This document shows positions 8,561 to 17,696 of a stretch of 64,000 nt of DNA, piece after piece; the first letter of the stretch is position 1, and every line of letters begins with the position of its first letter. The notes below the pieces were generated by a model. It worked only from the letters and a program-made list of their open reading frames with translations. It ran no database searches and had not been told where the DNA came from. Position numbers and translations under genes: made by a program. Source of the DNA: Promicromonospora soli (GTDB taxonomy: Bacteria; Actinomycetota; Actinomycetes; Actinomycetales; Cellulomonadaceae); contig NZ_BNAS01000001.1 of assembly GCF_014653785.1 (NCBI RefSeq), positions 372,001 through 436,000 on the forward strand. Direction: 5' to 3'.

Positions 8561-10201
8561 TCAGGCGAGCGCCGCCACGTCACCGCACACGTGCACCTCG
8601 ACGCCGAGCTCCTGGAAGAGCGCAGCCTTGGCGACGAGCGCGTCGTCGGCGGTCGCGGCGTCCGGCGCGTAGGCAACGCTGAGGTGGTTGGCCCTGTGGC
8701 GGGCCATGAACTGGTCGCGCGAGATGCCGTGCAGCACGGCGTGCATGATCGGCCACTCCGGGTTGGTCGCCTGCCAGCGGCGCTCGGTCTCGGCGTCGGG
8801 CAGAGCGACTGCCGAGGCCCGCCCGAGGTCGACGTGGAGCCGGCCTCCGGCGATGTAGACGCGGGACCAGACGATCTCCCCGGGCCTGGAGACCCCCTTG
8901 ATGGTGGAGCCGCCGAGCGGGAAGTAGACAGGGTTCTGCCGCCACCCCTGGGCGCCCGCGTACCCGCCCTCCAGGTGCGACGGCGGCACGGAGCCCGAGA
9001 TCTCGAAGACCCACACGAACCGGCCGTCGAAGTCCTCGCCCCAGCGCACGTCGTGCAGGGTCGTGGCCGGGTCCAGGCGCATCGCGGTCCACAGCCGGTT
9101 GGTGACCAGCGCGTCGACGGCGACGCCCTCGTCGGCCTCGTTGAAGTGCGGCAGGGCCTTGCCGTCCCACAGCACGCGCGCGCCGTCGCGCGAGGTGACC
9201 GGGGGCCGGACCACGTTGTTGAGCAGGCCCTCGGCCAGGTCCGAGGCCGGGCTGAGGTCCTTCAGCCCCTGCTGGTACTGGATGCCGACGGCGTCCAGCC
9301 CGAAGTCGTCGGCGATGCGCAGCGCGGCGATATACATCTTGTGCTGCCAGGCCAGCTGCGCTGCGGTGAGCTCCGTGGCCTCGTCCTCGCCGAGGCGGAA
9401 CGTCATGCCGGCCTCCTCGAGCCAGGCCTGGACCGCGGCCGCCTCGGCGTCCGGCACCTGCTGCATCTCCGCCCACAGCGCGGACTGGCTGAGGCGCTCC
9501 TTGTAGATGCCGATCGGGTTGAGCAGCTCGTCGTCGATGATCGCGTTGTACATGCCCATGCAGCCCTCGTCGAAGACGCCGACGATCGCCTTGTCGCGCA
9601 GCAGCTGGGCGGCCAGCGCACGCCCGAGGTCGGCCTGCGGGCCCGCGGGCAGCGCGGGCGAGTCGGTGACGTGCGAGGCGTCGTGCTCGATCCGGCCCGT
9701 CTCCAGCCACTGGCGGATGCCGTCCCGGAACCACGCGTCGGTGAAGTCGACGCTCCAGATCGTCGAGTAGGGCTTGCCCATCTTGACCAGGCCGGCGTTG
9801 AGGCCGAGCATGCCCACCAGGCCGGGCCGGTCCCCCACGAAGTTCGCGACGGTCAGGATCGGGCCCTCATGGGTACGCAGCCCCGCCAGCACGTGGTGGC
9901 TGTACTGCCAGACCGCCTCGGCCACGATCAGCGGCGCGTCCGGCGGGATCGACCGGAACACTTCGAGGCCCATCCGCTGTGAGCTGATGAACCCGTGCCC
10001 CGTGGCGGGGTCCACCCCGTTGGCGCGCACGACGCTCCAGCCGAGCTCGGCAAACGCGGCCGTGACGTCGGCCTCCATCGCGGCCTGCGTGGGCCAGCCC
10101 GCCTGGTTCGCCGACTCGCGCAGGTCGCCGCTGGCCACCAGGTAAGCCGTCTTCGGCGCCACCTCCGGGCGAGGGGTCACTGCGGGAAGGTTGTAGGACA
10201 T
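8561..10201 (-). CDS. L-fucose/L-arabinose isomerase-family protein
   Basis: This 546-residue cytoplasmic protein resembles the L-fucose isomerase fold family, which interconverts aldoses and ketoses with a metal. Possible metal-site residues sit in [11 protein letters not shown] (Glu) and [13 protein letters not shown] (Asp), and a C-terminal His lies in [11 protein letters not shown] could not confirm the full catalytic set. The ATG at 10201 is preceded by AAGGAG at good spacing; an ATG at 10216 is less likely. The gene lies between the leucine genes and is divergent from a GH4 glycosidase, so it may process the sugar that enzyme releases. The substrate is unknown. Confidence 0.7.
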   Translation of the reverse strand: MSYNLPAVTPRPEVAPKTAYLVASGDLRESANQAGWPTQAAMEADVTAAFAELGWSVVRANGVDPATGHGFISSQRMGLEVFRSIPPDAPLIVAEAVWQYSHHVLAGLRTHEGPILTVANFVGDRPGLVGMLGLNAGLVKMGKPYSTIWSVDFTDAWFRDGIRQWLETGRIEHDASHVTDSPALPAGPQADLGRALAAQLLRDKAIVGVFDEGCMGMYNAIIDDELLNPIGIYKERLSQSALWAEMQQVPDAEAAAVQAWLEEAGMTFRLGEDEATELTAAQLAWQHKMYIAALRIADDFGLDAVGIQYQQGLKDLSPASDLAEGLLNNVVRPPVTSRDGARVLWDGKALPHFNEADEGVAVDALVTNRLWTAMRLDPATTLHDVRWGEDFDGRFVWVFEISGSVPPSHLEGGYAGAQGWRQNPVYFPLGGSTIKGVSRPGEIVWSRVYIAGGRLHVDLGRASAVALPDAETERRWQATNPEWPIMHAVLHGISRDQFMARHRANHLSVAYAPDAATADDALVAKAALFQELGVEVHVCGDVAALA

Positions 10202-10245
10202 GTCGCACTCCTTCATCCGGTCGTGAATCTCCAGCCTCGCAGACT

Positions 10246-10310
10246 TTGTTGTGGGCGGGATCGTTGCGACTTCATGCCCGTTTTAGGCGCAACGGTCGCG
10301 CCCACAACAA
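10246..10310. repeat. Long inverted repeat in the divergent intergenic region
   Basis: Two 23-bp arms (10246-10268 and 10288-10310) are complementary at 21 of 23 positions around a 19-nt loop. The outer 12 bp, TTGTTGTGGGCG and CGCCCACAACAA, match perfectly. The element lies between the isomerase start (10201) and the GH4 start (10409), so it is not a normal terminator for either. It may be a mobile hairpin (MITE or REP) or a regulatory cruciform. Confidence 0.8.
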
Positions 10311-10408
10311 GGAGGGTCTGGTCGCCCCGAGCGCAGGCCTAAGGATCCCGGAGAGTCGGGGCACGCAGCCGGAGGTTTCGCCGCCATCCTCGGACCTAAC
10401 GTCGCAGC

Positions 10409-11797
10409 ATGGCTTCCTCCCCCAAGATCACCATCATCGGCGCCGGTGGCTTCGTCTTCCCGCTCCGCCTCATCGGCGACCTGCTCAGCTTTCCGTCGCT
10501 GCGCGGCGCCACCCTCAGCCTCATGGACGTCGACGGCGCGCGCCTGGACCGGGTGGCGACGGCCACCCGCGAGCTGGTGGCCCACCACGGCCTACCGACG
10601 GTCGTGGAGCAGACGACCGACCGGCGCGAGGCCCTGCGTGGCGCCGACTTCGTGATCATCACGTTCCAGGTCGGCGGCGTCGAGTCCTACCGGCACGATG
10701 TCGAGATCCCGCGTCGCTACGGCGTCGACCAGACCGTGGGCGACACGGTGGGGCCGGGCGGCGTGTTCCGCTTCCTGCGCTCGGTCACCGCTTACCAGGG
10801 CATCGCCGCCGACGCCCTGGACGTGTGCCCGGACGCTCAATTCATCAACTACGCCAACCCGATGGCCATGGCGACGGCGTACCTCAACGCGCTGGGGCTG
10901 CGCTGCGTGGGGCTCTGCCACAGCGTGCAGGGCACCACCCGGATGCTCGCGCGCACGCTCGGCGTGCCGTACGACGAGGTGTCCTTTCGCTGCGCGGGCA
11001 TCAACCACCAGGCATGGGTCCTGGAGTTCCGCCGCGGCACGGAGGACCTCTACCCGCGGCTGCGCGAGGTGATGGCGGACCGGCACCGGCCGGGCCGCGC
11101 GGCGGCGGACCTCCTGGCCGACGACGGCGACCATTCCGAGGAGGCCCTGGCGGCCAGCAACTACGAGGGCGGCAACGAGCAGGTGCGCACGACGCTTATG
11201 AACCACTTCGGCTACTTCGAGACGGAGTCGAGCCATCACGCGTCGGAGTACGTGCCGTACTTCCGCAAGGACGCCGTGACGACCGCGGAGTACATCCCGG
11301 AGCGCTGGGACTACTACGAGATCTGTGCCGCGCACGACGAGCAGGGCGACGTCGACGAGCAGCTCGAGCGCCTCAAGGCGGACCTGAGCCCGTCCGTCGA
11401 GTACGGGGCGTCGATAGTCAACGCCGTCGTCACGGGCGTGCCCGCCGTCGTGTACGGCAACGTGCCCAACGCCGGGCGGGTCGTGACGAACCTGCCCGAC
11501 GACGCGTGCGTCGAGGTGGCGTGCCTGGTCGACGCCAACGGCATCCAGCCCACCAGCGTCGGGGACCTTCCCCCGCAGCTCGCGGCGCTCAACCGCACCA
11601 ACGTCAACGTGCAGACGCTCGCCGTCCGCGCGGCGCTCACCGGCGACGTCGAGCACGTGCACCATGCCGTGGCGATGGACCCGCTCACCTCCGCGCACTG
11701 CACGCTGGAGCAGATCCGCGCGATGACCGACGAGCTGTTCGACGCGCACGCGGCGCTGCTGCCCGCCGCCCTGCGGAAGCCTGCCCTGGCCCGCTGA
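10409..11797 (+). CDS. GH4 alpha-galactosidase/6-phospho-glycosidase family protein
   Basis: This is a 462-residue family 4 glycosidase, which hydrolyses glycosides by an NAD+ and Mn2+-dependent redox-elimination mechanism. The NAD-binding motif is ITIIGAGGFVFP, and metal ligands are Cys170 in LCHSVQGT and His200 in AGINHQAW; the NYANPMAM and NVPN-type signatures also fit. The CHS motif is typical of MelA-like alpha-galactosidases rather than CN(V/I)P phospho-glucosidases. No signal peptide is seen, so it acts in the cytoplasm on an imported oligosaccharide. It is divergent from the isomerase-like gene and 44 bp before the TetR gene. Confidence 0.88.
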   Translation: MASSPKITIIGAGGFVFPLRLIGDLLSFPSLRGATLSLMDVDGARLDRVATATRELVAHHGLPTVVEQTTDRREALRGADFVIITFQVGGVESYRHDVEIPRRYGVDQTVGDTVGPGGVFRFLRSVTAYQGIAADALDVCPDAQFINYANPMAMATAYLNALGLRCVGLCHSVQGTTRMLARTLGVPYDEVSFRCAGINHQAWVLEFRRGTEDLYPRLREVMADRHRPGRAAADLLADDGDHSEEALAASNYEGGNEQVRTTLMNHFGYFETESSHHASEYVPYFRKDAVTTAEYIPERWDYYEICAAHDEQGDVDEQLERLKADLSPSVEYGASIVNAVVTGVPAVVYGNVPNAGRVVTNLPDDACVEVACLVDANGIQPTSVGDLPPQLAALNRTNVNVQTLAVRAALTGDVEHVHHAVAMDPLTSAHCTLEQIRAMTDELFDAHAALLPAALRKPALAR

Positions 11798-11841
11798 GCG
11801 CGGGCGGCGCCCCGGCCGACCACACTCCTAGACTGCTTCCC

Positions 11842-12426
11842 GTGACTCCGCGCAGGCAGCAGATCCTGAGCACGGCAGCCGACCTGTTCGCCGCCCGTGG
11901 CTTCCACGGCGTCTCCATGGGTGACATCGGCGCGGCCGTCGGCGTCTCCGGTCCCGCTCTGTACAAGCATTTCGCGGGCAAGGAGGACATCCTCGGGCAG
12001 TGCCTGATGCACGCCTCCGACCAGCTCCTGGCCGGGGCGCGGGAGCTGCTGTCCGACGGCGGGATGAGCTCCGCCGTCGGGCCGGGATTGGAGGACGCCG
12101 TGCCCGAGGGCGCCCTGGAGGCCCTCATCGCCCGGCACGCCGACTTCGCGCTCGACAACCCCGCCCTGATCGTCGTGCAGGAGCGGGAGTGGGGCGCGCT
12201 CGGCGCCGACACCCGCGCGCAGGTCCGCAAGCGGCAGCTCGCCTACATCGAGGTGTGGTGCGACGCGCTGCGGCCGTTGCGCCCGGACTTGTCGGCGGGG
12301 CAGGCCCGGGCGGCGGTGCAGGCGGCGTTCGGCCTGCTGAACTCGACCCCTCACAGCGCGCGCATCGGCCGCGACGCCATGCGGTCCCTCCTGACCCGCA
12401 TGGCGCGCGCGGCCCTGCTCCCCTGA
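11842..12426 (+). CDS. TetR-family transcriptional regulator
   Basis: This 194-residue regulator has an N-terminal helix-turn-helix (ILSTAADLFAARGF through VGVSGPALYKHFAGKEDIL, residues about 8-50) and a C-terminal ligand-binding helical domain. The GTG start is chosen because it begins the conserved TetR domain. It sits between the carboxylase operon and the convergent acyl-CoA dehydrogenase (stop 1 bp away), inside a leucine/isovalerate gene set, so it probably represses these genes by binding the 18-bp palindromes at 8534-8551 and 13615-13632. The effector may be a branched acyl-CoA; this is inferred from position. Confidence 0.88.
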   Translation: MTPRRQQILSTAADLFAARGFHGVSMGDIGAAVGVSGPALYKHFAGKEDILGQCLMHASDQLLAGARELLSDGGMSSAVGPGLEDAVPEGALEALIARHADFALDNPALIVVQEREWGALGADTRAQVRKRQLAYIEVWCDALRPLRPDLSAGQARAAVQAAFGLLNSTPHSARIGRDAMRSLLTRMARAALLP

Positions 12427-12427
12427 C

Positions 12428-13606
12428 CTATTCGACGGGGAGGCCCAGCCCCCGGGCGATGAGCATGCGCTGGAGCTCCGAGGTGCCCTCCCCGATCTCC
12501 AGCACCTTCGCGTCCCGGTAGAAGCGGGCGATCGGCCCGTCCTCCATGACGCCGTAGCCGCCGAACACCTGCGCCGCCATGCGCGTGGCCGTCACGGCGG
12601 ACTCCGTGGCGTAGAGCTTGGCGACCGACGACGCCCTCCGGAACTCGTCGAGCGGGGCCCCGCCGTCCTTCAGCGCGGCCGCCCGGTAGGTGAGCGCGCG
12701 GCTCGCCTGGAGCATGACCTCGATGTCGGCGATCTGGAACGCGACGCCCTGCTTGCGGCCGATCGGCCCGCCGAACGTCGGGCGCACACCGGCGTGCTCC
12801 ACGCATCGTTCCAGCATCGCCTGGATGCAGCCGGTCGCGAGCGCCGCCACCGCCACGCGGCCCGTGTTGAGGGAGATCATGAGCTGCTTGAACCCGTTGC
12901 CCCGCTCGCCCAGCAAGTTCGCCTCAGGGACGTGCACGTTCTCGAAGCGCAGCGGGTGGACGTCGCAGGCGCGCCAGCTCATCTTGTCGTGCAGGGGCTC
13001 GACGACGAACCCCGGGGTGTCGTTGGGGACCAGGATGGCGCTGAGCTCGGGGCTGCCGTCCGGCCGGGTGCCGGTCCGCGCGGCGACGGCGCAGACGCTG
13101 GTGATGGGCGTTCCCGAGTTGGTGATGAACTGCTTGGCGCCGTTGATGACCCACTCGCCGTCGACCAGGTCCGCGGTGGTGGTCATTGCGTTGGCGTCGC
13201 TGCCCGCGCCGGGTTCGGTGAGGCCGAACGAGCCGAGGCGGCGCCCCGCCACGAGATCCGGCAGCCAGGTGTCCTTCTGGTCGTCGGTACCGAAGGCGAG
13301 CAGGGTTCCGATCCCGAGGCCGACGCCGGCCGCGAGCGTGATGCCGACGGACTGGTCCACGCGGCCGATCTCTTCGACGGCGATGCTGAGTCCGGTGAGC
13401 CCGACGTCGGACCCTCCGTATTCCTCCGGGGCAGTCAGGCCGAACAGGCCCAGCTCCCCCATCTGGTGCACCACCTGGACGGGCAGGCGCTGGTCCCTGT
13501 CCCATCCGGCGATGTGGGGCGCGATCTCGCGGTCGGCGAACTCCCGTACCGCGTCCCGGAGCTTGGTGTGCTCGGGGTTCTCTGGTGAGGTATGCATGTT
13601 GCGCAT
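12428..13606 (-). CDS. Acyl-CoA dehydrogenase (isovaleryl-CoA dehydrogenase candidate)
   Basis: This 392-residue flavoprotein introduces the alpha-beta double bond in an acyl-CoA. Visible features are GSFGLTEPGAGSDA and ITNSGTPI in the FAD/acyl-CoA domain, and the C-terminal signature ARFYRDAKVLEIGEGTSELQ with the catalytic Glu position in the VMEDGPIAR-to-EGTSELQ region. Context with methylcrotonyl-CoA carboxylase, a hydratase and HMG-CoA lyase suggests isovaleryl-CoA as substrate. The start is at the ATG at 13606 or 13597. The GGTTAA-N6-TTAACC operator lies only 8 bp upstream. It is convergent with the TetR gene. Confidence 0.9.
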   Translation of the reverse strand: MRNMHTSPENPEHTKLRDAVREFADREIAPHIAGWDRDQRLPVQVVHQMGELGLFGLTAPEEYGGSDVGLTGLSIAVEEIGRVDQSVGITLAAGVGLGIGTLLAFGTDDQKDTWLPDLVAGRRLGSFGLTEPGAGSDANAMTTTADLVDGEWVINGAKQFITNSGTPITSVCAVAARTGTRPDGSPELSAILVPNDTPGFVVEPLHDKMSWRACDVHPLRFENVHVPEANLLGERGNGFKQLMISLNTGRVAVAALATGCIQAMLERCVEHAGVRPTFGGPIGRKQGVAFQIADIEVMLQASRALTYRAAALKDGGAPLDEFRRASSVAKLYATESAVTATRMAAQVFGGYGVMEDGPIARFYRDAKVLEIGEGTSELQRMLIARGLGLPVE

Positions 13607-13614
13607 ATCACTGA

Positions 13615-13632
13615 GGTTAACCACCATTAACC
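13615..13632. promoter_or_regulatory. Second palindromic operator, shared by divergent dehydrogenase and hydratase genes
   Basis: GGTTAACCACCATTAACC shares the GGTTAA-N6-TTAACC arms of the site at 8534-8551. It lies between the divergent acyl-CoA dehydrogenase and enoyl-CoA hydratase starts and could switch both. Confidence 0.7.
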
Positions 13633-13664
13633 TTGCAGCGCCAGGCCCCACGGAGGACTTCCCG

Positions 13665-14435
13665 ATGCCCAGCCAGAAACAGGTCGCGTACGACGTCGTC
13701 GCGCTCGAGCGGCCCGACGCGCCGTCCGCGCCCTACGCCCGGATCACGCTCGATTCGCCCCGGCGGCGCAATGCGCTCTCGCTCGCCCTGCTCGACGAGC
13801 TTCAGGCCGCCCTCGACCGCGCCGCGCACGACGACGTCCGCGCCGTGGTTCTCGCAGCCAACGGGACCGCGTTCTGCTCCGGCGCCGACCTCACCGAGGC
13901 CCTGGCCGACGGGATGACCGAGTCCGCACGCAAGCTCGCGAACGTGCTGCGCACGATCCTCGCCCTGCCAAAGCCCGTGGTGGCGCGCGTGCACGCGCCG
14001 GTCCGGGCCGGTGGGATCGGGCTGGTCGCCGCGTGCGACGTCGCGATCAGCGCCGACAAGATCACCTACGCCTTCACCGAGGCCCGCCTCGCGCTCGCGC
14101 CCGCCGTCATCTCGCTGGCGGTGCTGCCGCGGATGACGCCGCGGGCGGCGTCGCGCACGTTCCTCACGGGGGCGCCGTTCACGGCGGCCGAGGCCGCCGC
14201 CTGGGGCCTGGTGACCCAGACCGTCCCGCTCGACGACCTCGACAAGGAGGTCACGACCGTGCTGGGCGGCCTCGCCACGGGCGACCCGCAGGGGCTGGCC
14301 GCCACCAAGGAGCTGCTCAACGCGGACGCCCTGGCCCGCTTCGACGAGCGCGTGGACGACGCCGTCGCCATGTCGGCCAAGCTGTTCGGCTCGGAGCGCG
14401 CCCGCGCGGCGATGGAGAAGCTGCTGGCGCACTGA
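13665..14435 (+). CDS. Enoyl-CoA hydratase/isomerase (methylglutaconyl-CoA hydratase candidate)
   Basis: This is a 256-residue crotonase-fold protein. The oxyanion-hole segments are AFCSGADLTEAL and VHAPVRAGGIGLVAACDVAIS, in the positions usual for this family. A GGAGG ribosome site lies 8 bp before the ATG. It is divergent from the acyl-CoA dehydrogenase across the shared operator, which supports hydration of 3-methylglutaconyl-CoA to HMG-CoA, the one leucine step not otherwise covered. The C-terminal half has RMTPRAASRTFLTGAPF and ends typically. The exact substrate is inferred from context. Confidence 0.88.
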   Translation: MPSQKQVAYDVVALERPDAPSAPYARITLDSPRRRNALSLALLDELQAALDRAAHDDVRAVVLAANGTAFCSGADLTEALADGMTESARKLANVLRTILALPKPVVARVHAPVRAGGIGLVAACDVAISADKITYAFTEARLALAPAVISLAVLPRMTPRAASRTFLTGAPFTAAEAAAWGLVTQTVPLDDLDKEVTTVLGGLATGDPQGLAATKELLNADALARFDERVDDAVAMSAKLFGSERARAAMEKLLAH

Positions 14436-14472
14436 GCCGCGCCGCCGGGCGGGAACGGTGTTGGATAGGGGT

Positions 14473-15285
14473 GTGGCCATCCGGATCTCCGCGCGCAACG
14501 CGCGCTTCCAGCAGTTGCAGACCCTGCTCACCAACCGCAACAAGCGGTTCCGGGCCGCCGAGTTCATCGTCCAGGGGGTGCGCCCGATCACCATGGCCGT
14601 GGAGCACGGCTGGGAGGTCCGCGCCCTCCTGTACGACGCCGAGCGCCACCTCTCGCGGTGGGCCAGGGACCTGCTCGCGGCCTACCCGCACGTGGAGCAC
14701 GTGAAGATGGCGCCCGACCTCCTGGCGGAGCTCGCCGAGAAGGACGACACCGAGCTGCTCGCCGTCATCGCCATGCGGCCCGACGACCTGGACCGCATCG
14801 AGGCGGGCCCGGACTTCCTCGGCGTCGTGTTCGACCGCCCCACCCAGCCGGGCAACATCGGCGCGATAGTGCGTTCCGCCGACGCGTTCGGCGCCGACGG
14901 CGTGATCGTGACCGGGCACGCCGCCGACGCCTACGACCCCAAGTCCGTGCGGGCCACGACGGGCTCGTTCTTCGCGATGCCGGTCGTGCGGACCCCCTCC
15001 TCGGCCGAGGTCATGGCGTGGGTCGACGCGCGCCGCGCCGCCGGCGTCCCCGTTGTCGTCGTCGCCACGGACGAGGGCGGCGACGCCGACGTCTCGGGCT
15101 ACGACCTCACCCAGCCGGTCCTGCTCCTGGTCGGCAACGAGACCGGCGGCCTGACCCACGCGTGGCGCGAGGTCGCCGACGTCTCGCTGAGCATCCCGAT
15201 GTCGGGCTCGGCGAGCTCGCTCAACGCCGCGAACGCGGCGACGGTGGTGCTCTACGAGGCCCGCCGCCAGCGCCTGGCGAAGTAG
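14473..15285 (+). CDS. SpoU/TrmH-type RNA 2'-O-methyltransferase
   Basis: This is a 270-residue SPOUT methyltransferase that transfers a methyl group from SAM to a 2'-hydroxyl in rRNA or tRNA. An N-terminal substrate-binding region (about residues 1-100) is followed by the SPOUT domain with motif 1 RPTQPGNIGAIVRSADAFG, motif 2 LLLVGNETGGL and motif 3 IPMSGSASSLNAANAATVVLY, which form the trefoil knot. The GTG at 14473 is preceded by AGGGG; a GTG at 14458 is possible. The gene ends 7 bp from the convergent acetyltransferase. Target nucleotide unknown. Confidence 0.9.
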   Translation: MAIRISARNARFQQLQTLLTNRNKRFRAAEFIVQGVRPITMAVEHGWEVRALLYDAERHLSRWARDLLAAYPHVEHVKMAPDLLAELAEKDDTELLAVIAMRPDDLDRIEAGPDFLGVVFDRPTQPGNIGAIVRSADAFGADGVIVTGHAADAYDPKSVRATTGSFFAMPVVRTPSSAEVMAWVDARRAAGVPVVVVATDEGGDADVSGYDLTQPVLLLVGNETGGLTHAWREVADVSLSIPMSGSASSLNAANAATVVLYEARRQRLAK

Positions 15286-15292
15286 AACGGGC

Positions 15293-16420
15293 TCAGAGCT
15301 CGATCGAGTACATCCTCGAACCCGTCGTCTTGGTGTAGCCCAGGCTCGCGTACAGGCCGTTGGCGCCGCTCGGGTTGGCCGTGTCGACGTCGAGCACCGC
15401 GTACTCCATACCGTCGGCCGCGAAGGCCCGCATGCCGGCGGCGAGCGTCGCGAGGGCCGCCTTGCGACCCCGGTACGCGCGGCGCGCGCCGAGAATGTCC
15501 GTGTACCCGAACGAGTACCCGCGCACCGCGAAGTCCTCGGTGTACCGGGCCGCGATCTGGTAGCCCACCACGAGCGGCTCGCCCGCGCGCAGGGCCGCGG
15601 CCGTCGCGTCGTCGGTGTCCGGCGAGGCCAGGAGCGCGTCGACGTCGGGGGCGGAGTCGATCACGAGAGTGGACCACTCCGGCGCGAAGCCGGCGCGCTG
15701 CGTCCACTGCTCGTGGGTCTGCGGCTGGCTGCCCCAGTGGTCCCGGAAGGCGTCGTTGTGCGCCAGACGCGTGGCCTCGTCCAGGTCCGTGGACCACGGC
15801 ACGAGCCGGAGCGACCCGGCCAGCGGCACGTCCGGCACCGGCTGCGCGCCCGGACCGGTGAGCGGCCGCGCCAGGTCGGAGTAGTAGCGGCGCACCTCGA
15901 GCCCGGCCCGCTCGTACAGCCGGTGCTTGGAGGCGGGCGCGTCGTCCTCGGCGAACACGGCTACCCGCCCGGGCACGTCCTTGCCCGACGCCGCCAGCAT
16001 CTGCCGGGCGCGGCCGATCTCCCAGGCCAGCAGCTCGCGGCCGATGCCCTCGCCGCGACGGTCCGGACGCACGCCGCCCCAGCAGAAGGCGCGGACCTCG
16101 GTCACGTCGCCCGGCGGGCACTCGATCTGGGCCCAGGCGACGAGCGCGCCGTCGTCCGCCGGATCGGTGGAGAACCCGAGCAGCGAGTCCGTGGACATGT
16201 CGCGCCACTCCCCGTCGAACAGCTCGTCGATCTCCTCGAACGTCTCGACGTACGGCTCGGCGTCGGCCCGGGCGATGTGGTGACGCAGCGCCAGCCACAC
16301 CGGCACGTCGTCGCGGGTGGCGCCGCGCCAGGTGAGGCCGCCCGCCGTCGGGACGGTGAGCGTCGCCGGCGGGGCGGCGCGCTCGGTGATCGGGGGAAGG
16401 GTGTTGGTCTCGGCAGTCAT
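15293..16420 (-). CDS. Double-GNAT acetyltransferase, copy 1
   Basis: This 375-residue protein contains two GNAT-like halves. The first acetyl-CoA loop is seen in VRPDRRGEGIGRELLAWEIG and the second in DILGARRAYRGRKAALATLA with YASLGYTKTTGSRMYSIEL at the end. It begins 10 bp downstream of a paralogue of the same design, so the pair arose by tandem duplication. The architecture recalls mycothiol synthase-type double GNATs, but the family is large and the substrate is not evident. The predicted location is the cytoplasm. Confidence 0.85.
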   Translation of the reverse strand: MTAETNTLPPITERAAPPATLTVPTAGGLTWRGATRDDVPVWLALRHHIARADAEPYVETFEEIDELFDGEWRDMSTDSLLGFSTDPADDGALVAWAQIECPPGDVTEVRAFCWGGVRPDRRGEGIGRELLAWEIGRARQMLAASGKDVPGRVAVFAEDDAPASKHRLYERAGLEVRRYYSDLARPLTGPGAQPVPDVPLAGSLRLVPWSTDLDEATRLAHNDAFRDHWGSQPQTHEQWTQRAGFAPEWSTLVIDSAPDVDALLASPDTDDATAAALRAGEPLVVGYQIAARYTEDFAVRGYSFGYTDILGARRAYRGRKAALATLAAGMRAFAADGMEYAVLDVDTANPSGANGLYASLGYTKTTGSRMYSIEL

Positions 16421-16430
16421 GGGTTATTCC

Positions 16431-17567
16431 TCAGAGCTCGATCGTGTAAGCGGCGGAGCCGGCGTTCTTCGTGTAGCCCAGCCGCGCGTACAGGGCCGGC
16501 GCCCCCGTCGGGTTGTCCGTGTCGACGTCGAGCTCGGCGTGCTGCATTCCGTCGTGGGCGAAGGCGTGCATCGCGTGGGTCAGCAGCGCCGCCGCTATAC
16601 GGCGGCCGCGGTAGGCGCGGCGCACGCCCAGCAGGTCGGTGTAGCCCGCGGTGTACCCCTGCGACTCCCAGTCGTGCTCGTACCGTCCGGCCCGGTGCAG
16701 CCCCACGACGTACTGCGTGCCGGGCGGGACGGTCCCGTCCCCGGGCTGTTCCTGCTCGGACCCCTCGTACTCGACCGACTCGTCGACCACCAGGAACGAC
16801 CACTGCGGCGCGAACGAGCTGCGGAACGCCCGCCACGACTCGGGCGTGCGGGGCTGGCTGCCCCAGTGGTCGCGGAAGGCGTCGTTCCGGGCCAGTCGTG
16901 CGGCATCCTCCAGGGGGTCCGACCACGGCACCAGGCGCAGCGGCGGTTCCAGGCCGATCGCTGGCACCGGCACGCTCAGGTCGCGCATCAGGTTGGCGAA
17001 GTACCGGATGGGCTCGAACCCGCCGGCGCGCAGCAGGTCGCGGCGCTCGGCAGGGTCGCCGTCCTCGATGTGCGCGGAGATCCGCCCGGGCAGGCGGCTC
17101 AGCCGCGGATCAGCGTCCGCCGCAGCGAGCGCCTGCCGCGCGCGTCCAGTCGCCCAGGCGAGCAGCTCGGTGCCGATGCCCTCACCGCGGCGGCTTGGGT
17201 GCACGCCGCCGGACAGGGCGGCACGCAGGAGAGTGACGCCGTCGGTGGGGAACCGCTCGGCGTGGGCGTACGCCCGCATCACACTGTCACTGTCCAGGCC
17301 CACGAGCGTGTCGGCGGCGGCGTCGAACATCGGGGCGTCGAACGTCTCGGCTACCTCGCCGGGCGACGTGAACCAGTCGCGGCCGTCCGCCTGCTCGGCC
17401 GCGTGCATGAGCGCCGCCAGCGCGGGGACGTCCTGGCGGGTCCAGGCGCGCCAGGTGAGGCCGCCCGCCCTCGGGACGGGCAGGGTGCTGGGTGCCGCAG
17501 CGCGCTCGGCGATCGACGGTCGCGGCGACTCGGACACGGCGAACAGGCCGGACACAGGCTTGGACAT
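16431..17567 (-). CDS. Double-GNAT acetyltransferase, copy 2
   Basis: This 378-residue protein is a paralogue of the gene just downstream, sharing IAERAA...LPVPRAGGLTWR at the N-terminus, HPSRRGEGIGTELLAWATGRARQ, AFRDHWGSQP and YARLGYTKNAGSAAYTIEL. It has one degenerate and one canonical GNAT acetyl-CoA loop (RRAYRGRRIAAALLTHAM). The ATG at 17567 gives a start equivalent to the paralogue. The two genes are 10 bp apart and form an operon. Different central loops (SEQEQPGDGTV in this copy) suggest diverged specificity. Substrate unknown. Confidence 0.85.
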   Translation of the reverse strand: MSKPVSGLFAVSESPRPSIAERAAAPSTLPVPRAGGLTWRAWTRQDVPALAALMHAAEQADGRDWFTSPGEVAETFDAPMFDAAADTLVGLDSDSVMRAYAHAERFPTDGVTLLRAALSGGVHPSRRGEGIGTELLAWATGRARQALAAADADPRLSRLPGRISAHIEDGDPAERRDLLRAGGFEPIRYFANLMRDLSVPVPAIGLEPPLRLVPWSDPLEDAARLARNDAFRDHWGSQPRTPESWRAFRSSFAPQWSFLVVDESVEYEGSEQEQPGDGTVPPGTQYVVGLHRAGRYEHDWESQGYTAGYTDLLGVRRAYRGRRIAAALLTHAMHAFAHDGMQHAELDVDTDNPTGAPALYARLGYTKNAGSAAYTIEL

Positions 17568-17696
17568 ACCGCCACGCTATGCGCGGGGGCGCCGTCGGGC
17601 ACGGGATTTTGCGGGTGATGCTCTCGGTGCTGGTACAAGCCCGACCGCCATCGGGCGCTGCCATTCGCCGGGAACCGTCCGGCCGCTCGACTCGTC

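Noticed and set aside
10246-11841. Long frame joined to the TetR gene
   Set aside because: It is the shifted frame of the GH4 gene; only the part from 11842 has a TetR domain.
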